Origin: JACRBE01 sp964429005
GTDB taxonomy: Bacteria > Chlamydiota > Chlamydiia > Chlamydiales > JACRBE01
Direction of reading: 5' to 3'
Length of the DNA stretch: 64,000 nt
NCBI GenBank assembly: GCA_964429005.1
Contig: CAYSAJ010000002.1
Location: 62,001 to 126,000 of the forward strand
The notes below the pieces were generated by a model. It searched no databases, had not been told where the DNA came from, and saw only the letters and a program-made list of their open reading frames with translations. This document shows positions 53,153 to 62,937 of the stretch, piece by piece. Numbering within the stretch: the first letter of the stretch is position 1; every line of letters starts with the position of its first letter. A program made the position numbers and the translations under genes.

Positions 53153-54519
53153 TTTCCAACACAAAATTTAGAAAAGATCGCATCGAGAATATCTTCAGAG
53201 ATATTTCGGCCGATGATTCTTCCTAAATGGTATAAACATTCTCGAATATCCAAAGTAATAAATTCTGGAGAAATACTTTGCTGCAAACCTCTAATACAAT
53301 TTCTAAGACTGGATAAAGCTTCATCAAGCGAGGCTCTATGCCTTTCTTTCGTGATAAATACTTCAGCAGATCGGATATTTTGGTCAGAGAAAGCTTTTTC
53401 TTTGATCTTCTCTTTTAAAGCTTCAAGGCCCTCATGTGTTTTTGCAGAAAGAGGGACAAAAGGGGAAGACAATGAAGTCTCAAGATTTCCTTCATCGACT
53501 TTATTACGGATGATAAGGACTTTATGTGCAGGTAAAGAGGTGAGCAAGAATTTTTCTTCAGGCAGAAGAGACCTGAATCCTTCTGTTACAAACAAGATAA
53601 GATCAGCTTCAGCTGCTTTTTCATATGAGCGCTTAATCCCTTCTTGTTCAACAATTTCATTCGTTGAGCGTATGCCTGCTGTATCGATAAGGCGTAAACA
53701 CAAATCATCAATGACAAGCTCTTCTTCAATCACATCCCTTGTAGTTCCGGCGACCGGGGTGACGATCGCTCGGTTTTTACCGAGCAAAGCGTTAAGTAGG
53801 GATGATTTTCCTACATTTGGAAGGCCTAAGATACAAAGCCTCAGCCCTTCAGAAAGTTTTTGTCCATCGTGGAAAGTGAGAAGGAGAAGCTCCATATCCC
53901 TGTAAATAGAGTCCAGCTCGGCTAAAATTTCTTCTTCGCTGGCAAATTCAAGACCTTCTTCTGGATAATCAACCCAAGCCTCTAAAATAGCGGCGATGTC
54001 GGTAAGCCGCCTTTGATAATCTCTAATTTTTTCAGAAAGCTTCCCAAGAAGATGGTTTTTGGCTGACCTATAAACAAACTCACTTTTAGCATGAATCATT
54101 TCTTGAATCGCTTCGGCTTGGGCCAGGTCAATTTTTCCATGAATATAAGCCCTTTGTGTAAACTCCCCAGGTTCAGCTAAGCTGGCCCCTGCCTTAACAA
54201 GCAAAGATAAAATCTTTTGGGGGATGATCATCCCGCCATGAGAGTGAATTTCAACGACATCTTCGCCGGTAAAGGTTTTAGGTCCTTTCATCCAAAAGCA
54301 GAGCACTTCGTCGATGATATGCCCTTCGAAATCGACCACTTGAGTGAACTTAACTGTATTAGAGCTAATTTCTAAAAGGTTGGATTTCAAGATTTTTTGG
54401 CTGATAGATAGAGCTTTTGGGCCCGAAATTCGCAGCACAGCAACCCCCCCTTCCCCAATCGCAGAAGCAATAGCGGCAATAGTCCGATCAGATGGGTTTC
54501 TAGGGTGTACGAAGTTCAT
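53149..54519 (-). CDS. mnmE: tRNA modification GTPase MnmE (TrmE)
   Basis: The ATG at 54519 is chosen; an in-frame TTG at 54549 has no support. The 456-residue product has the N-terminal tetrahydrofolate-binding domain, the G domain with LGLPNVGKSSLLNALLG, DTAG and RNKVD, and the C-terminal CVGK (CxGK) whose cysteine is conserved. It works with MnmG (21190-23043) to modify wobble uridines. It overlaps nth by 4 bases. Confidence 0.95.
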   Translation of the reverse strand: MNFVHPRNPSDRTIAAIASAIGEGGVAVLRISGPKALSISQKILKSNLLEISSNTVKFTQVVDFEGHIIDEVLCFWMKGPKTFTGEDVVEIHSHGGMIIPQKILSLLVKAGASLAEPGEFTQRAYIHGKIDLAQAEAIQEMIHAKSEFVYRSAKNHLLGKLSEKIRDYQRRLTDIAAILEAWVDYPEEGLEFASEEEILAELDSIYRDMELLLLTFHDGQKLSEGLRLCILGLPNVGKSSLLNALLGKNRAIVTPVAGTTRDVIEEELVIDDLCLRLIDTAGIRSTNEIVEQEGIKRSYEKAAEADLILFVTEGFRSLLPEEKFLLTSLPAHKVLIIRNKVDEGNLETSLSSPFVPLSAKTHEGLEALKEKIKEKAFSDQNIRSAEVFITKERHRASLDEALSSLRNCIRGLQQSISPEFITLDIRECLYHLGRIIGRNISEDILDAIFSKFCVGK

Positions 54520-54685
54520 AGGCCCGTCATTATAGCAGCCTTCTGCCAAATCGTCACGAATTTTAAAAACAATTCTAATTCATTGCGATATAAACGCTTA
54601 ATATTGCAATTCAAAATTAATTATGGATAATTTACTTTTATAAAATATAAAATTTAATGATAATTAAGTTTTATATGGTGATGAT

Positions 54686-55099
54686 ATGGATATTCATAAT
54701 TTTCCTCCTCAAGGAGACGATGTATATAATTCTTTCAATGAAGAGAAGGCAATTATTAGCACCTCAAGAAGTTGCGACCATGTTCTTCGTTCAATTTCAG
54801 AGCTACAGCAAGCGATATCAGGCCAGGTAAGCGAGTCTAAATATCACAAACTTGTGACACATGTTATTCAGACTTTTGCTGAGCTAGAAGAAACCATGCA
54901 AGGCCTTGCATCGCAAGATCCCACTCACACAGCAACTCTCATTGCGGTGAAGCAAGTCTATCAGCAGTTTGTACAGCCCATCGTCGTTAATACCTACAAA
55001 GAAATGCCCTCGAAAGCAGATCAAGAGCAAATTTTAGACAGGCTAGATGAGGCACGAAGCCACCTAGATCACATAATCGGTGATTTAACAGAGTCTTAG
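54686..55099 (+). CDS. Small acidic helical protein of unknown function, 137 aa
   Basis: An ATG-initiated frame whose product is soluble, acidic and helical, with coiled-coil character in the middle (HVLRSISELQQAISGQVSES) and at the C-terminus. No motif or signal is recognised. It is divergent from mnmE across 166 bases of very AT-rich DNA and overlaps the convergent ruvA gene by 4 bases. It could be a chlamydia-specific chaperone- or effector-like protein, but evidence is lacking. Confidence 0.6.
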   Translation: MDIHNFPPQGDDVYNSFNEEKAIISTSRSCDHVLRSISELQQAISGQVSESKYHKLVTHVIQTFAELEETMQGLASQDPTHTATLIAVKQVYQQFVQPIVVNTYKEMPSKADQEQILDRLDEARSHLDHIIGDLTES

Positions 55100-55689
55100 A
55101 TCTGTTTTAAGGCACTTGTGATGAGCTGCCCTAAAGTAGCCTGAGGATTCTTATCCAAAACTTTTTGCAGAGCCTGTTTTGATTGTTGAGGAGAATATCC
55201 AAGTCTAACTAATGCTTGGGTTGCATCTCGGAGAACTCCTTGTGTGTTGTCCGTTTCAAGCGAAGTCAGTTCCACATTCAAAGTAAGATGTGCAATCTTG
55301 TCTTTCAAATCAATCACAAGTTTTTCTGCAGTTTTTTTTCCAATTCCTGGTGTCGTTGCAAGAAGCGCCGCGTTGGCCGATTGAACTGAAAACAGCAGTT
55401 GATCCACGCTGTGGTGAGAAAGAAGGCTCAATGCTGTTTTAGGACCTATGCCAGACACCTCCTCAAATTTAATAAAAAGATCACGCTCTCTTTTTTGCAA
55501 AAATCCAAAAAGTTTTTCAGAATCTTCACGATAAACTGGACAGACATAAAATTTTACAAAGTCCCCTACTTTGTGGGGAATTTTGTATTGTCCAAGCGGG
55601 ATGTGAATTTTATAACCAACGCCTGAAGTGTCAACTACAACATAATCAGCGCCCACTTCTTCTAAAATTCCTTTGATATATTCAAACAT
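55096..55689 (-). CDS. ruvA: Holliday junction ATP-dependent helicase subunit RuvA
   Basis: The 197-residue product has the N-terminal OB fold, two helix-hairpin-helix DNA-binding motifs (VSGIGPKTALSLL and TPGIGKKTAEKLV) and the C-terminal domain that binds RuvB. It targets RuvB to Holliday junctions. Its ATG shares one base with the ruvC stop (TAATG), indicating translational coupling. ruvB is not in the window. Confidence 0.95.
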   Translation of the reverse strand: MFEYIKGILEEVGADYVVVDTSGVGYKIHIPLGQYKIPHKVGDFVKFYVCPVYREDSEKLFGFLQKRERDLFIKFEEVSGIGPKTALSLLSHHSVDQLLFSVQSANAALLATTPGIGKKTAEKLVIDLKDKIAHLTLNVELTSLETDNTQGVLRDATQALVRLGYSPQQSKQALQKVLDKNPQATLGQLITSALKQI

Positions 55690-56198
55690 TAGATTCCTCG
55701 GTAATGATGGGCATGACAGATCGCAAGAGCGAGGGCATCAGCCGCATCTTCTGAATTGATATTACGAATTTGTAAAAGAGCTTCTACCATTTTTAGCACC
55801 TGATGTTTACTGGCTGAGCCTGTCCCCACGATGGCCATTTTGGCTTTTGTTGGAGCATATTCAAAGATAGGGATATTTCTTTGCGCAGCTAAAAGAAGCA
55901 CAACACCACGGGCCATACCAACCTTGATGGCACTTTGCACGTTTTTCGAAACATATTGGGTTTCAATCGAAATGAAATCTGGTTTTTGATCGTCAATGAG
56001 AGCGCTCACTCCCTCATAGATTTTAAGGTAACGATATTCAAGTTTCATGTCAGGCTTTGTTCGAATGGTGCCACATTGAATAAACTCATGTTGTTGTCCT
56101 GATGTTGCAATCAGACCATATCCTGTTACTTGGGTTCCTGGATCGATACCTAGTATGATGTTTCTTTGTTTCATGGAGGAGAGGCTGTTAGGGTTCAT
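55689..56198 (-). CDS. ruvC: Crossover junction endodeoxyribonuclease RuvC
   Basis: The 169-residue product has the four acidic catalytic residues of RuvC: D19 in ILGIDPG, E79 in SIETQYV, and D151 and D154 in SEDAADALA. It cuts Holliday junctions resolved with RuvAB. The start may be ATG 56198 or ATG 56174 (161 residues); neither has a clear Shine-Dalgarno, so the first eight residues are uncertain. Confidence 0.94.
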   Translation of the reverse strand: MNPNSLSSMKQRNIILGIDPGTQVTGYGLIATSGQQHEFIQCGTIRTKPDMKLEYRYLKIYEGVSALIDDQKPDFISIETQYVSKNVQSAIKVGMARGVVLLLAAQRNIPIFEYAPTKAKMAIVGTGSASKHQVLKMVEALLQIRNINSEDAADALALAICHAHHYRGI

Positions 56199-56420
56199 AT
56201 TAATTGGAAGATAGCCAAATAAAGGAATTTTGAACAGTAGACCTCATCACTATTATTCAATACAGAAAAAGATTCAATAAAGTTTTCGAAGAAAAACTAT
56301 TAATGGTAGGCGATTAATCAAAATAATCCGATTCCTTCTTTTTCATAAAACTGGCTTCATAAATTGCAAGGAACATCTAAGTAGTGATACCATTTCTCTA
56401 GAATTATCATCACTTTCAAT

Positions 56421-57434
56421 ATGATGTCATCCTCTTCTCTACGCAAGGTCCTCGTGCGGATGCCCAACTGGATCGGTGATGCGGTCATGGGTTCAGTCAT
56501 TTTAGAAGAACTACGGGCGACGAACCCTTGGATTCATTTTGCAGTCGCTGCTAAACCCCATATACTCGATCTTTTCAAAGCCCATCCATCTGTTACAAGT
56601 TTCCACCCTCTAGATAAAAAAGGAAAACTCGTAGAAGAATTTTCAACGAACGACATCGATCATACAATACTGCTCACAAATTCGTTTTCTTCAGCATTGG
56701 TTGGCTATCAAAAAAACTGGCCTGATCTCATCGGATATCGCGGTGAGTGCAGAAATTTTTTGCTTAGTAAATCTAAATCTTTCCCAAAAGAATATGAAAC
56801 TATGCATCTTGTGGATGTATATAGAGAGCTGCTTACTTTGATTTCTATCACTCCTAAAGGAGTAATGCCTGCTTTATTTCTATCAGATGAAGAATTGAAA
56901 AATAGGGACGAGGTTCTTTTTCGACTTGGAATTAACCCAAAAAAACGATGCATTGTCATCAATCCTGGCGCTGCTTATGGTCTTGCAAAATGTTGGCTTC
57001 CTGAAAGATTTGAAGAACTCATTCAACGTCTTTATAAGCAATTTCCTCATTTAGAAATTGTCATTATTGGAGATGCATCCATGCATGCCCAAACTGAAAG
57101 ACTTCTTACAAAAACACCTAAGGTTACGAACCTTGCTGGAAAAACTTCCCTTCGCCAGTTGATGCTTATTCTCTCTCATGCGGAAGCTCTTATTACAAAT
57201 GACAGTGGCCCTATGCATATGGCCTCTGCTCTGGGGAAACCTGTTTTAGCGATATTTGGTTCAACAAATTCAACAAGAACTGGACCTTACCAGAAAGGAA
57301 TCGTTATTCAATCAAAAGCCTCCTGTTCTCCATGTTATCAAAGAACATGCCCCATCGATTTTCGGTGTATGAAAGGAATTACTACAGACAAAGTATTTGA
57401 ACTTCTTAAAAAATTAGGAGCTCCATGGGCCTAA
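56421..57434 (+). CDS. waaF: Lipopolysaccharide heptosyltransferase-like glycosyltransferase (GT9)
   Basis: The 337-residue product begins with the GT9 hallmark VRMPNWIGDAVMG, has the ADP-heptose-site segment NPGAAYGLAKCWLPERF and the C-terminal TNDSGPMHMASALGKPV. These are the defining blocks of WaaF/heptosyltransferase II, which adds heptose to lipid A-Kdo. Its presence suggests a heptose-containing LPS core, unlike Chlamydiaceae. It overlaps the next glycosyltransferase gene by 10 bases. Confidence 0.88.
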   Translation: MMSSSSLRKVLVRMPNWIGDAVMGSVILEELRATNPWIHFAVAAKPHILDLFKAHPSVTSFHPLDKKGKLVEEFSTNDIDHTILLTNSFSSALVGYQKNWPDLIGYRGECRNFLLSKSKSFPKEYETMHLVDVYRELLTLISITPKGVMPALFLSDEELKNRDEVLFRLGINPKKRCIVINPGAAYGLAKCWLPERFEELIQRLYKQFPHLEIVIIGDASMHAQTERLLTKTPKVTNLAGKTSLRQLMLILSHAEALITNDSGPMHMASALGKPVLAIFGSTNSTRTGPYQKGIVIQSKASCSPCYQRTCPIDFRCMKGITTDKVFELLKKLGAPWA

Positions 57435-58324
57435 AACAACTCTTTTGGAGAAGAAATCCACTAGATGAACTCCTAAAAAAAGCAAAACAAAATAAACAGA
57501 GCAAATTTCTGATTGTATGGAATAGAGGTCTGGGGGATATCGCCCTTGGTCTTTATGGACTCAACCTCCGTATCAGAATGTTCATTCCTCAGGCCGAGAT
57601 CACTTATTTAACGAGAGAGGATCTTAAAGAAGGATTTAAACTCCTTCCTCGAACTCATGTTGTTGTAGATCCCATTATGAAGAGAGGTACCTCTGTTGAC
57701 CTCAAAGAGTCCTTAAATAGAGCAGGTAAAAACCAGAAAGATTTTGATGTTATTATCGAAGAAGCAGATCCGACCAGATGGCTGAAGTGGCAACTTGGTC
57801 GCGTAGTCCCCAAACTCTCTTATCAAGAAGAATGGGATGCTCTCGCCCAAAGATATCCTCTTGAGGGGAAAGAATATATCGGTGTTCATATTGATACTGA
57901 AACAGGGCAGTATTATCGGTATCAAAAAAATTGGCCTAAAGAGAGCTGGATGAAACTTTTTGAAAAAGAAAGACGTCCTTTTATTGTTTTTGGAAACCAA
58001 AAACAAGGAAGCTTCCCGTTTCCCCATGTGGTCGATTTGAGAGGAGATACATCTTTGCCAGAAATGCTCAGTATTATTAAAAATCACTGTCGCTTTTTAG
58101 TTGTTCCCGATTCAGGAGTTCTTTCGATTGTTTATTACGTAAGGAGCCATTTCCCAATCGATATTATTTCACTTTGGGCAGATCCAAATCAAGGTGTGCT
58201 CAAGCATGGGGTGAGATCCCCAAATAGGCTTTTGACACATGTGCCTTTGATAAAAAAAGGAAAAATCGAAAATATTTCTGTGGAGATAGTCCAATCCTAT
58301 CTCGGAAGGAATATTTACAGCTAA
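57425..58324 (+). CDS. GT9-like glycosyltransferase, divergent
   Basis: The 299-residue product shares the overall plan of heptosyltransferases: an N-terminal strand-loop VWNRGLGDIALGLYG with the Gly-Asp pair, and a C-terminal CRFLVVPDSGVLSIVYY in place of TNDSGPMH. The donor site NWPKESW is present. It probably adds another sugar to the LPS core. It is coupled to the waaF-like gene by a 10-base overlap. Confidence 0.75.
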   Translation: MGLKQLFWRRNPLDELLKKAKQNKQSKFLIVWNRGLGDIALGLYGLNLRIRMFIPQAEITYLTREDLKEGFKLLPRTHVVVDPIMKRGTSVDLKESLNRAGKNQKDFDVIIEEADPTRWLKWQLGRVVPKLSYQEEWDALAQRYPLEGKEYIGVHIDTETGQYYRYQKNWPKESWMKLFEKERRPFIVFGNQKQGSFPFPHVVDLRGDTSLPEMLSIIKNHCRFLVVPDSGVLSIVYYVRSHFPIDIISLWADPNQGVLKHGVRSPNRLLTHVPLIKKGKIENISVEIVQSYLGRNIYS

Positions 58325-58373
58325 ATCCCAACTTCTTGTATAAAGAAGTCAATTCAAGAAAAATTTATTCGCT

Positions 58374-59372
58374 ATGAAAATTGCATACTTAGGTGCAGGA
58401 GCTTGGGGCTATTGTTTGGCTAATCTCCTTTGCCTTAACGGACATAAAGTGATATTGTGGGCGCACCACAGCGAGATCCTCCATACGATTAAATCGCGGA
58501 AAGAACATCCTAAATTTCCGGGATTTAGTGTGCAGCCTCATCTTGAATTTGAACCAGACTTGGAGAGAGCGATTCAAGGTGCTGACATGATTGTAGAATC
58601 TGTCACGACAAAAGGAATACGTCCAGTACTTAATCAGCTTCTAAAAATAGGCCCCGTTCAATCACCTATCGTTTTTACCTCAAAAGGAATCGAACAATCC
58701 ACCGGTCTTTTAATTCCTGAAATCGCATTAGAGCTTCTTGGTGAAGAAAATAAGAAATTGATCGGTTATCTAAGTGGGCCATCGATTGCAGAAGAAGTGA
58801 TGCACAAAATGCCTACTTCTGTTGTAGCTTCTGCATTTCATCCTCCCTTAAGCTGGCAGATCGCGGAAGCTTTCACATCACCTTTTTTTAGGGTTTATCC
58901 AAATGAAGATCTTCTGGGCGTCGCTTTCGGCGGTGCTATGAAGAATATTATTGCTATTGCAAGTGGTATTTGTGATGGCCTCGGATTCGGTGACAATACG
59001 AAAGCGGCGATGATCACAAGAGGGCTTCATGAAATGAGAAAATTGTCCACAGTGAAAGGTGCTCTTCCTGAAACGATTAATGGTCTTTCGGGTCTCGGAG
59101 ACCTTTGTGTGACATGCCTTTCATCTATGAGCCGAAATTATAAGTTTGGACGCTTTATTGCAGAGGGGGTCTCCCCAGATAAAGCTAAAGAGACAATAGG
59201 AATGGTTGTAGAAGGATCTTCTACATGCGTATCTGCTTTAGAGCTGAGCCGTAAACATGATATCCCTATCCCGATCACCGAAGCTGTATATCAAGTGATC
59301 TATGAAGGACTCTCTCCTAAAGAAGCTGTCAAACAACTTCTCACACGTGAAGTAAAAAAAGAACATTTATGA
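58374..59372 (+). CDS. gpsA: Glycerol-3-phosphate dehydrogenase [NAD(P)+]
   Basis: The 332-residue product has the N-terminal NAD(P) motif YLGAGAWGYCLA, the KGIEQSTG and GPSIAEEV segments, and the catalytic lysine in GGAMKNIIAIASGI. It reduces dihydroxyacetone phosphate to sn-glycerol-3-phosphate for phospholipid synthesis. It overlaps the downstream NAD(P)HX repair gene by 4 bases (ATGA). Confidence 0.95.
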   Translation: MKIAYLGAGAWGYCLANLLCLNGHKVILWAHHSEILHTIKSRKEHPKFPGFSVQPHLEFEPDLERAIQGADMIVESVTTKGIRPVLNQLLKIGPVQSPIVFTSKGIEQSTGLLIPEIALELLGEENKKLIGYLSGPSIAEEVMHKMPTSVVASAFHPPLSWQIAEAFTSPFFRVYPNEDLLGVAFGGAMKNIIAIASGICDGLGFGDNTKAAMITRGLHEMRKLSTVKGALPETINGLSGLGDLCVTCLSSMSRNYKFGRFIAEGVSPDKAKETIGMVVEGSSTCVSALELSRKHDIPIPITEAVYQVIYEGLSPKEAVKQLLTREVKKEHL

Positions 59373-60883
59373 TCCCTACTATACCTGTCTTTTCCGCTGA
59401 AGAAATTCAGCAACTTGATCGCCTGGCGCAAGAAAAGGGAATCGCAGGACAAAAAATGATGCAAAAAGCAGGGGAGGAAATCGCAAAAGCTCTGATTCGT
59501 TTTGCGGATGCTAAGAGCGTTCCTCATCAATTGCATGTAGTCATTGGGAAGGGAAATAATGGTGGAGATGGTCTTGTGGCCGCAATTGAGCTCCATCAAA
59601 AAGGATGGCAAGTAGAAGTCTATACTTGCTTTTCAGAGAATTCTTATTCTTCTTTATCATTGCATTTTCAAGAAAAATGGAAAAAACTAGGAAAAAGTCT
59701 TCATCCTTTTCCTAGACTTGTATCATTTGATCAGGGGATCATTCTTGATGGAATTTTTGGAGTCGGTTTCAAAGGGCCTGTAGAAGCTCATGTTCAGAAG
59801 ATAATCTCTCAATTGAATCAATCCTCGTTGCCGATTATTTCTATCGATATCCCCTCTGGAATGGATGGGAATACGGGGTTTGTGGATTCTGTAGCTATCA
59901 AAGCTAGAAGAACTCTTTCGCTCGGTTGTCCAAAAATAGGATACTACCTTGAGCAGGGGATTGCCTACACAGGGGAAATTGAATGTTTAGATTACGGTAT
60001 GCCAGCTGAGATTAGCTCTACAATAGAATTTTCATATTCTCTGTTAGATCTTCATCAGATTCAACGAATCATCCCCATAGTTGATCCTACAGTTCACAAG
60101 TATACAAAAGGATACCTCCTGGTTATTGGAGGATCTAAAGGAATGTATGGGGCTCCCAAGCTCTCTACTTTAGCAGCTCTTCGCACAGGATGTGGTATCG
60201 TTAGATTTTATTATCCTGATCAAGATCGAAATGATGTTGGAGAAATGCCTCTTGAAGTCATTCATGAACCTATGTCTGATCGTAAGCTAGAATCATTTTG
60301 TAAGGAGCAAGAAAGGGCGGGAGCGGTGCTCATAGGGCCTGGAATCAATCCCGGCGCCTCATCTTCTTTTCCTCTAACAGAAATCGCTCATGTTATAAAA
60401 AAACCACTTATTCTTGATGGAGGAGGGCTTAGTTTTTTACCTCTATTCATCCATCAGTGCCCTCAAGTGAAGAAGATCATTACGCCTCACCTCGGAGAGG
60501 CAATAAAATTACTGGGTTTATCTTCTTCTCCTTCATGTAGGGATCTCATCAATAATATGCAGGATTTATGCGATGCTCAAAATTTGATTTGCGTTCTCAA
60601 AGGTCCCGTTACTTTCCTTATTTCTCCTCATGAAGTGCCAATCATCATTCCTTACGGCTCTCCAGCTCTTGCTACTGCGGGAAGTGGAGACGTATTAGCA
60701 GGAATCATATCAGCGTTTATCGCAAAAGGACTCTCACTTATTGAGGGTGCAGCTCTTGGGACGGTATTACATCAAATGGCAGGTAACGAGGCGAGGGATA
60801 CTCACTCAGAAGAAGGGGTGATCGCGTCAGATATTATTGAAGCAATCCCTCATGCTTATACAAAACTTTCTTCTCTTAAATAG
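59369..60883 (+). CDS. Bifunctional NAD(P)H-hydrate repair enzyme (epimerase + ADP/ATP-dependent dehydratase)
   Basis: The 504-residue product fuses an N-terminal NnrE-type epimerase (GKGNNGGDGLVAA near residue 60 and SIDIPSGMDG) to a C-terminal ribokinase-like NnrD dehydratase (IGPGINPGAS, ILDGGGL, TPHLGEA, and GSGDVLAGII). It repairs damaged NADHX and NADPHX. Both active-site signatures are complete. Its end overlaps the convergent epimerase gene by 28 bases. Confidence 0.93.
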   Translation: MIPTIPVFSAEEIQQLDRLAQEKGIAGQKMMQKAGEEIAKALIRFADAKSVPHQLHVVIGKGNNGGDGLVAAIELHQKGWQVEVYTCFSENSYSSLSLHFQEKWKKLGKSLHPFPRLVSFDQGIILDGIFGVGFKGPVEAHVQKIISQLNQSSLPIISIDIPSGMDGNTGFVDSVAIKARRTLSLGCPKIGYYLEQGIAYTGEIECLDYGMPAEISSTIEFSYSLLDLHQIQRIIPIVDPTVHKYTKGYLLVIGGSKGMYGAPKLSTLAALRTGCGIVRFYYPDQDRNDVGEMPLEVIHEPMSDRKLESFCKEQERAGAVLIGPGINPGASSSFPLTEIAHVIKKPLILDGGGLSFLPLFIHQCPQVKKIITPHLGEAIKLLGLSSSPSCRDLINNMQDLCDAQNLICVLKGPVTFLISPHEVPIIIPYGSPALATAGSGDVLAGIISAFIAKGLSLIEGAALGTVLHQMAGNEARDTHSEEGVIASDIIEAIPHAYTKLSSLK

Positions 60884-61824
60884 ACATCATGATACCAATC
60901 ATAAAACTTTGTTAATCCCTCTTCTAGGGAAGTTTGGGGCTCAAATCCGAGCAGCCTACGTGCTTTCGTAATATCAGCAGCGGTAATATCTACATCAGTT
61001 ATCGGTTTGGGTGCATACTCAATGATCGCCTTTTGTTGAGACAATTTCTCAAGATGAGAAACGAGGTCCATTACACAGCAAGGCTCCTGATTGCCTAGAT
61101 TTACAATTTCAAAATTAAAAGAAACAGACAAAGCCGCCACGATTCCTTCAATGATATCATCAATATAAGTAAAATCTCGTTGTAAAGATCCTTCATTATA
61201 GAGAGTAATAGGAATTTGCTTTCGGATTTTTTCTGCAAAAGAAAAATAGGCCATATCAGGTCGTCCCCAAGGACCATAAACGGTAAAAAAACGAAATCCC
61301 ATGCAAGGGATTCCAAATTGGTGATGATAACTATAGGCTAAAAGCTCATTACATTTTTTGGTAGCTGCATAGAGGGATGAAGGGGTGTCCGTCATAGAGT
61401 CTTCTTTAAAGGGTGGCTTAGCTGAATTTCCATAAACAGATGATGAAGATGCAAAAATAAAAGGAAGTCGATGATCCTTATTCCAGGAAAGAAGAGAATA
61501 AAATCCAAGTAAATTGGATTGGATATAACTATCTGGATTTGTATAACTAAAACGGACCCCAGCTTGCGCTGCTAGATGAACGATATGCGTAGGCATGCAC
61601 CCGAGTGATGCGTAGAGGATTTCCCGGTTTTCGATAGAACCGTTTGTAATCTCAACCCCGTTTTCTTTTAAAAGCTCAGCGCGTCTCTTTTTTAAATGAG
61701 GGGAATAATAATCATTAAAGTTATCAATTCCATGAACTTCATACCCTTCATTCGATAGACGTAAAGCCAAATGAAATCCGATGAAACCTGCAATTCCAGT
61801 AATAAAAATACGTTTTTTTTGCAT
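60856..61824 (-). CDS. NAD-dependent nucleotide-sugar epimerase (UDP-glucuronate 4-epimerase-like)
   Basis: The 322-residue extended SDR enzyme has the NAD motif FITGIAGFIGFHLA, the substrate loop DNFNDYYSPHLKK typical of UDP-glucuronate epimerases, the catalytic Ser-Tyr-Lys set (SSSSVYG, YAATKK) and VYGPWGRPDMA. It would convert UDP-glucuronate to UDP-galacturonate for surface glycan synthesis. It is divergent from the wza-like gene by 51 bases, supporting a role in the exported polysaccharide. Confidence 0.88.
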   Translation of the reverse strand: MQKKRIFITGIAGFIGFHLALRLSNEGYEVHGIDNFNDYYSPHLKKRRAELLKENGVEITNGSIENREILYASLGCMPTHIVHLAAQAGVRFSYTNPDSYIQSNLLGFYSLLSWNKDHRLPFIFASSSSVYGNSAKPPFKEDSMTDTPSSLYAATKKCNELLAYSYHHQFGIPCMGFRFFTVYGPWGRPDMAYFSFAEKIRKQIPITLYNEGSLQRDFTYIDDIIEGIVAALSVSFNFEIVNLGNQEPCCVMDLVSHLEKLSQQKAIIEYAPKPITDVDITAADITKARRLLGFEPQTSLEEGLTKFYDWYHDVYLREESFV

Positions 61825-61875
61825 AAAACCAAATAAATAAGTAGGCTCTATTTTATATCATGAGGCGAGGTTCGT

Positions 61876-62937
61876 TTGAAAGGTCTAATTGCTCTTCTCC
61901 TGCTTTGCATTTTTGCAGGATGTACTAATCCTCCTATTCGAGGAAATGATGTACTTGGTGCACGCGATTTTGTTATGGATTCCTATAAAATTCGTGAAGG
62001 TAAATATTCCATTTTAGAAATGGAAGGAAAAGAAGTAAATTCACTTGACCCAGAGTATTTAGAGCCAGGTGTGGATGTAGTGAAAGAAGGAGATGTGCTT
62101 GAAGTTTCTCTTTACCATCCCTCAGAGCCAAACCTTGCAAGTTACGTTAAAGAAATAAGCAAACACGTTGGTTATGAGGTGGAGCAAGGGAAGCTCTGCT
62201 TGCCAGATATAGAGCCCCTCTTGGCAGAAAATGTCACCCTTGAACAACTTCGAAAGGCTATACGTGAAGCTTATTCAGCGCAAATTCCCCATGTTGAAGT
62301 TTTTGTTTCATATAAAAAACGAGTGGATCAACTCGTAGAAATTATTGGCAACGTAGCTCAAACTCAAGTCTCTATTGACCCCTCAACTCATCTATTTGAA
62401 GTTCTCTCGAAGGCAGGAGTAAATCCAAGCGCTAACTATTTTAAAAGTTATCTTGTCCGAGATAAAGAAACAGTTCCTGTAGATTTTTATAAGCTTGTTC
62501 ATGAAGGGGATATGTCGCAAAATGTTGTCTTAAAAGGAGGGGATAAAATCTATATTGCCGATCCTCAAAGTAGTCAAATTCTTGTAATGGGAGAAGTCAC
62601 AAAGCAAGGAGCTTTGCCAATTGTTGGCAACAGCGTTCCACTGCAAGAAGTGCTTGCCCGCGCAGGCGGTATACTTTTTACGGGAAACAAAGCCTATATC
62701 CAAGTCATTCGTGGAAGCTTAATAAAACCGAAAATTTATACGCTGAACTGGCGCCATATTGTCAGATTGCCTACAGAAAGCCTCTTGCTTATGCCTGGAG
62801 ACATTGTTTATGTAGCAGCTACGCCTATCACAGAATGGAACCGCTTTATCAATCAATTACTTCCTTCTGTTACCTTATATGAGCTTTTTGCTAAAGGAAT
62901 CAAAGGAGTCATTATTCAAGATGCTGCGGTCAACTAG
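61876..62937 (+). CDS. Polysaccharide export lipoprotein, Wza/OtnA-like
   Basis: Translation starts at TTG 61876, preceded by GAGG at 5 bases. The 353-residue product has a lipoprotein signal ending LLCIFAGC (Cys16), a polysaccharide-export (Poly_export) domain (about 60-150, VVKEGDVLEVSLYHP) and at least two SLBB beta-grasp repeats (VEIIGNVAQ and ILVMGEVTKQGALP). Such proteins form the outer-membrane channel of capsule or exopolysaccharide export. The downstream wzc-like gene overlaps it by 17 bases. Confidence 0.88.
   Translation: MKGLIALLLLCIFAGCTNPPIRGNDVLGARDFVMDSYKIREGKYSILEMEGKEVNSLDPEYLEPGVDVVKEGDVLEVSLYHPSEPNLASYVKEISKHVGYEVEQGKLCLPDIEPLLAENVTLEQLRKAIREAYSAQIPHVEVFVSYKKRVDQLVEIIGNVAQTQVSIDPSTHLFEVLSKAGVNPSANYFKSYLVRDKETVPVDFYKLVHEGDMSQNVVLKGGDKIYIADPQSSQILVMGEVTKQGALPIVGNSVPLQEVLARAGGILFTGNKAYIQVIRGSLIKPKIYTLNWRHIVRLPTESLLLMPGDIVYVAATPITEWNRFINQLLPSVTLYELFAKGIKGVIIQDAAVN

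Noticed and set aside
53072..53905. 277-codon open frame on the plus strand
   Set aside because: Antisense to nth/mnmE, both clearly real; Ser/Arg-rich product is typical of a reversed coding strand.
58331..58349. Hairpin between the second GT9 gene and gpsA as a terminator
   Set aside because: 7-bp stem without U-tract, and gpsA reads in the same direction; too weak to call.
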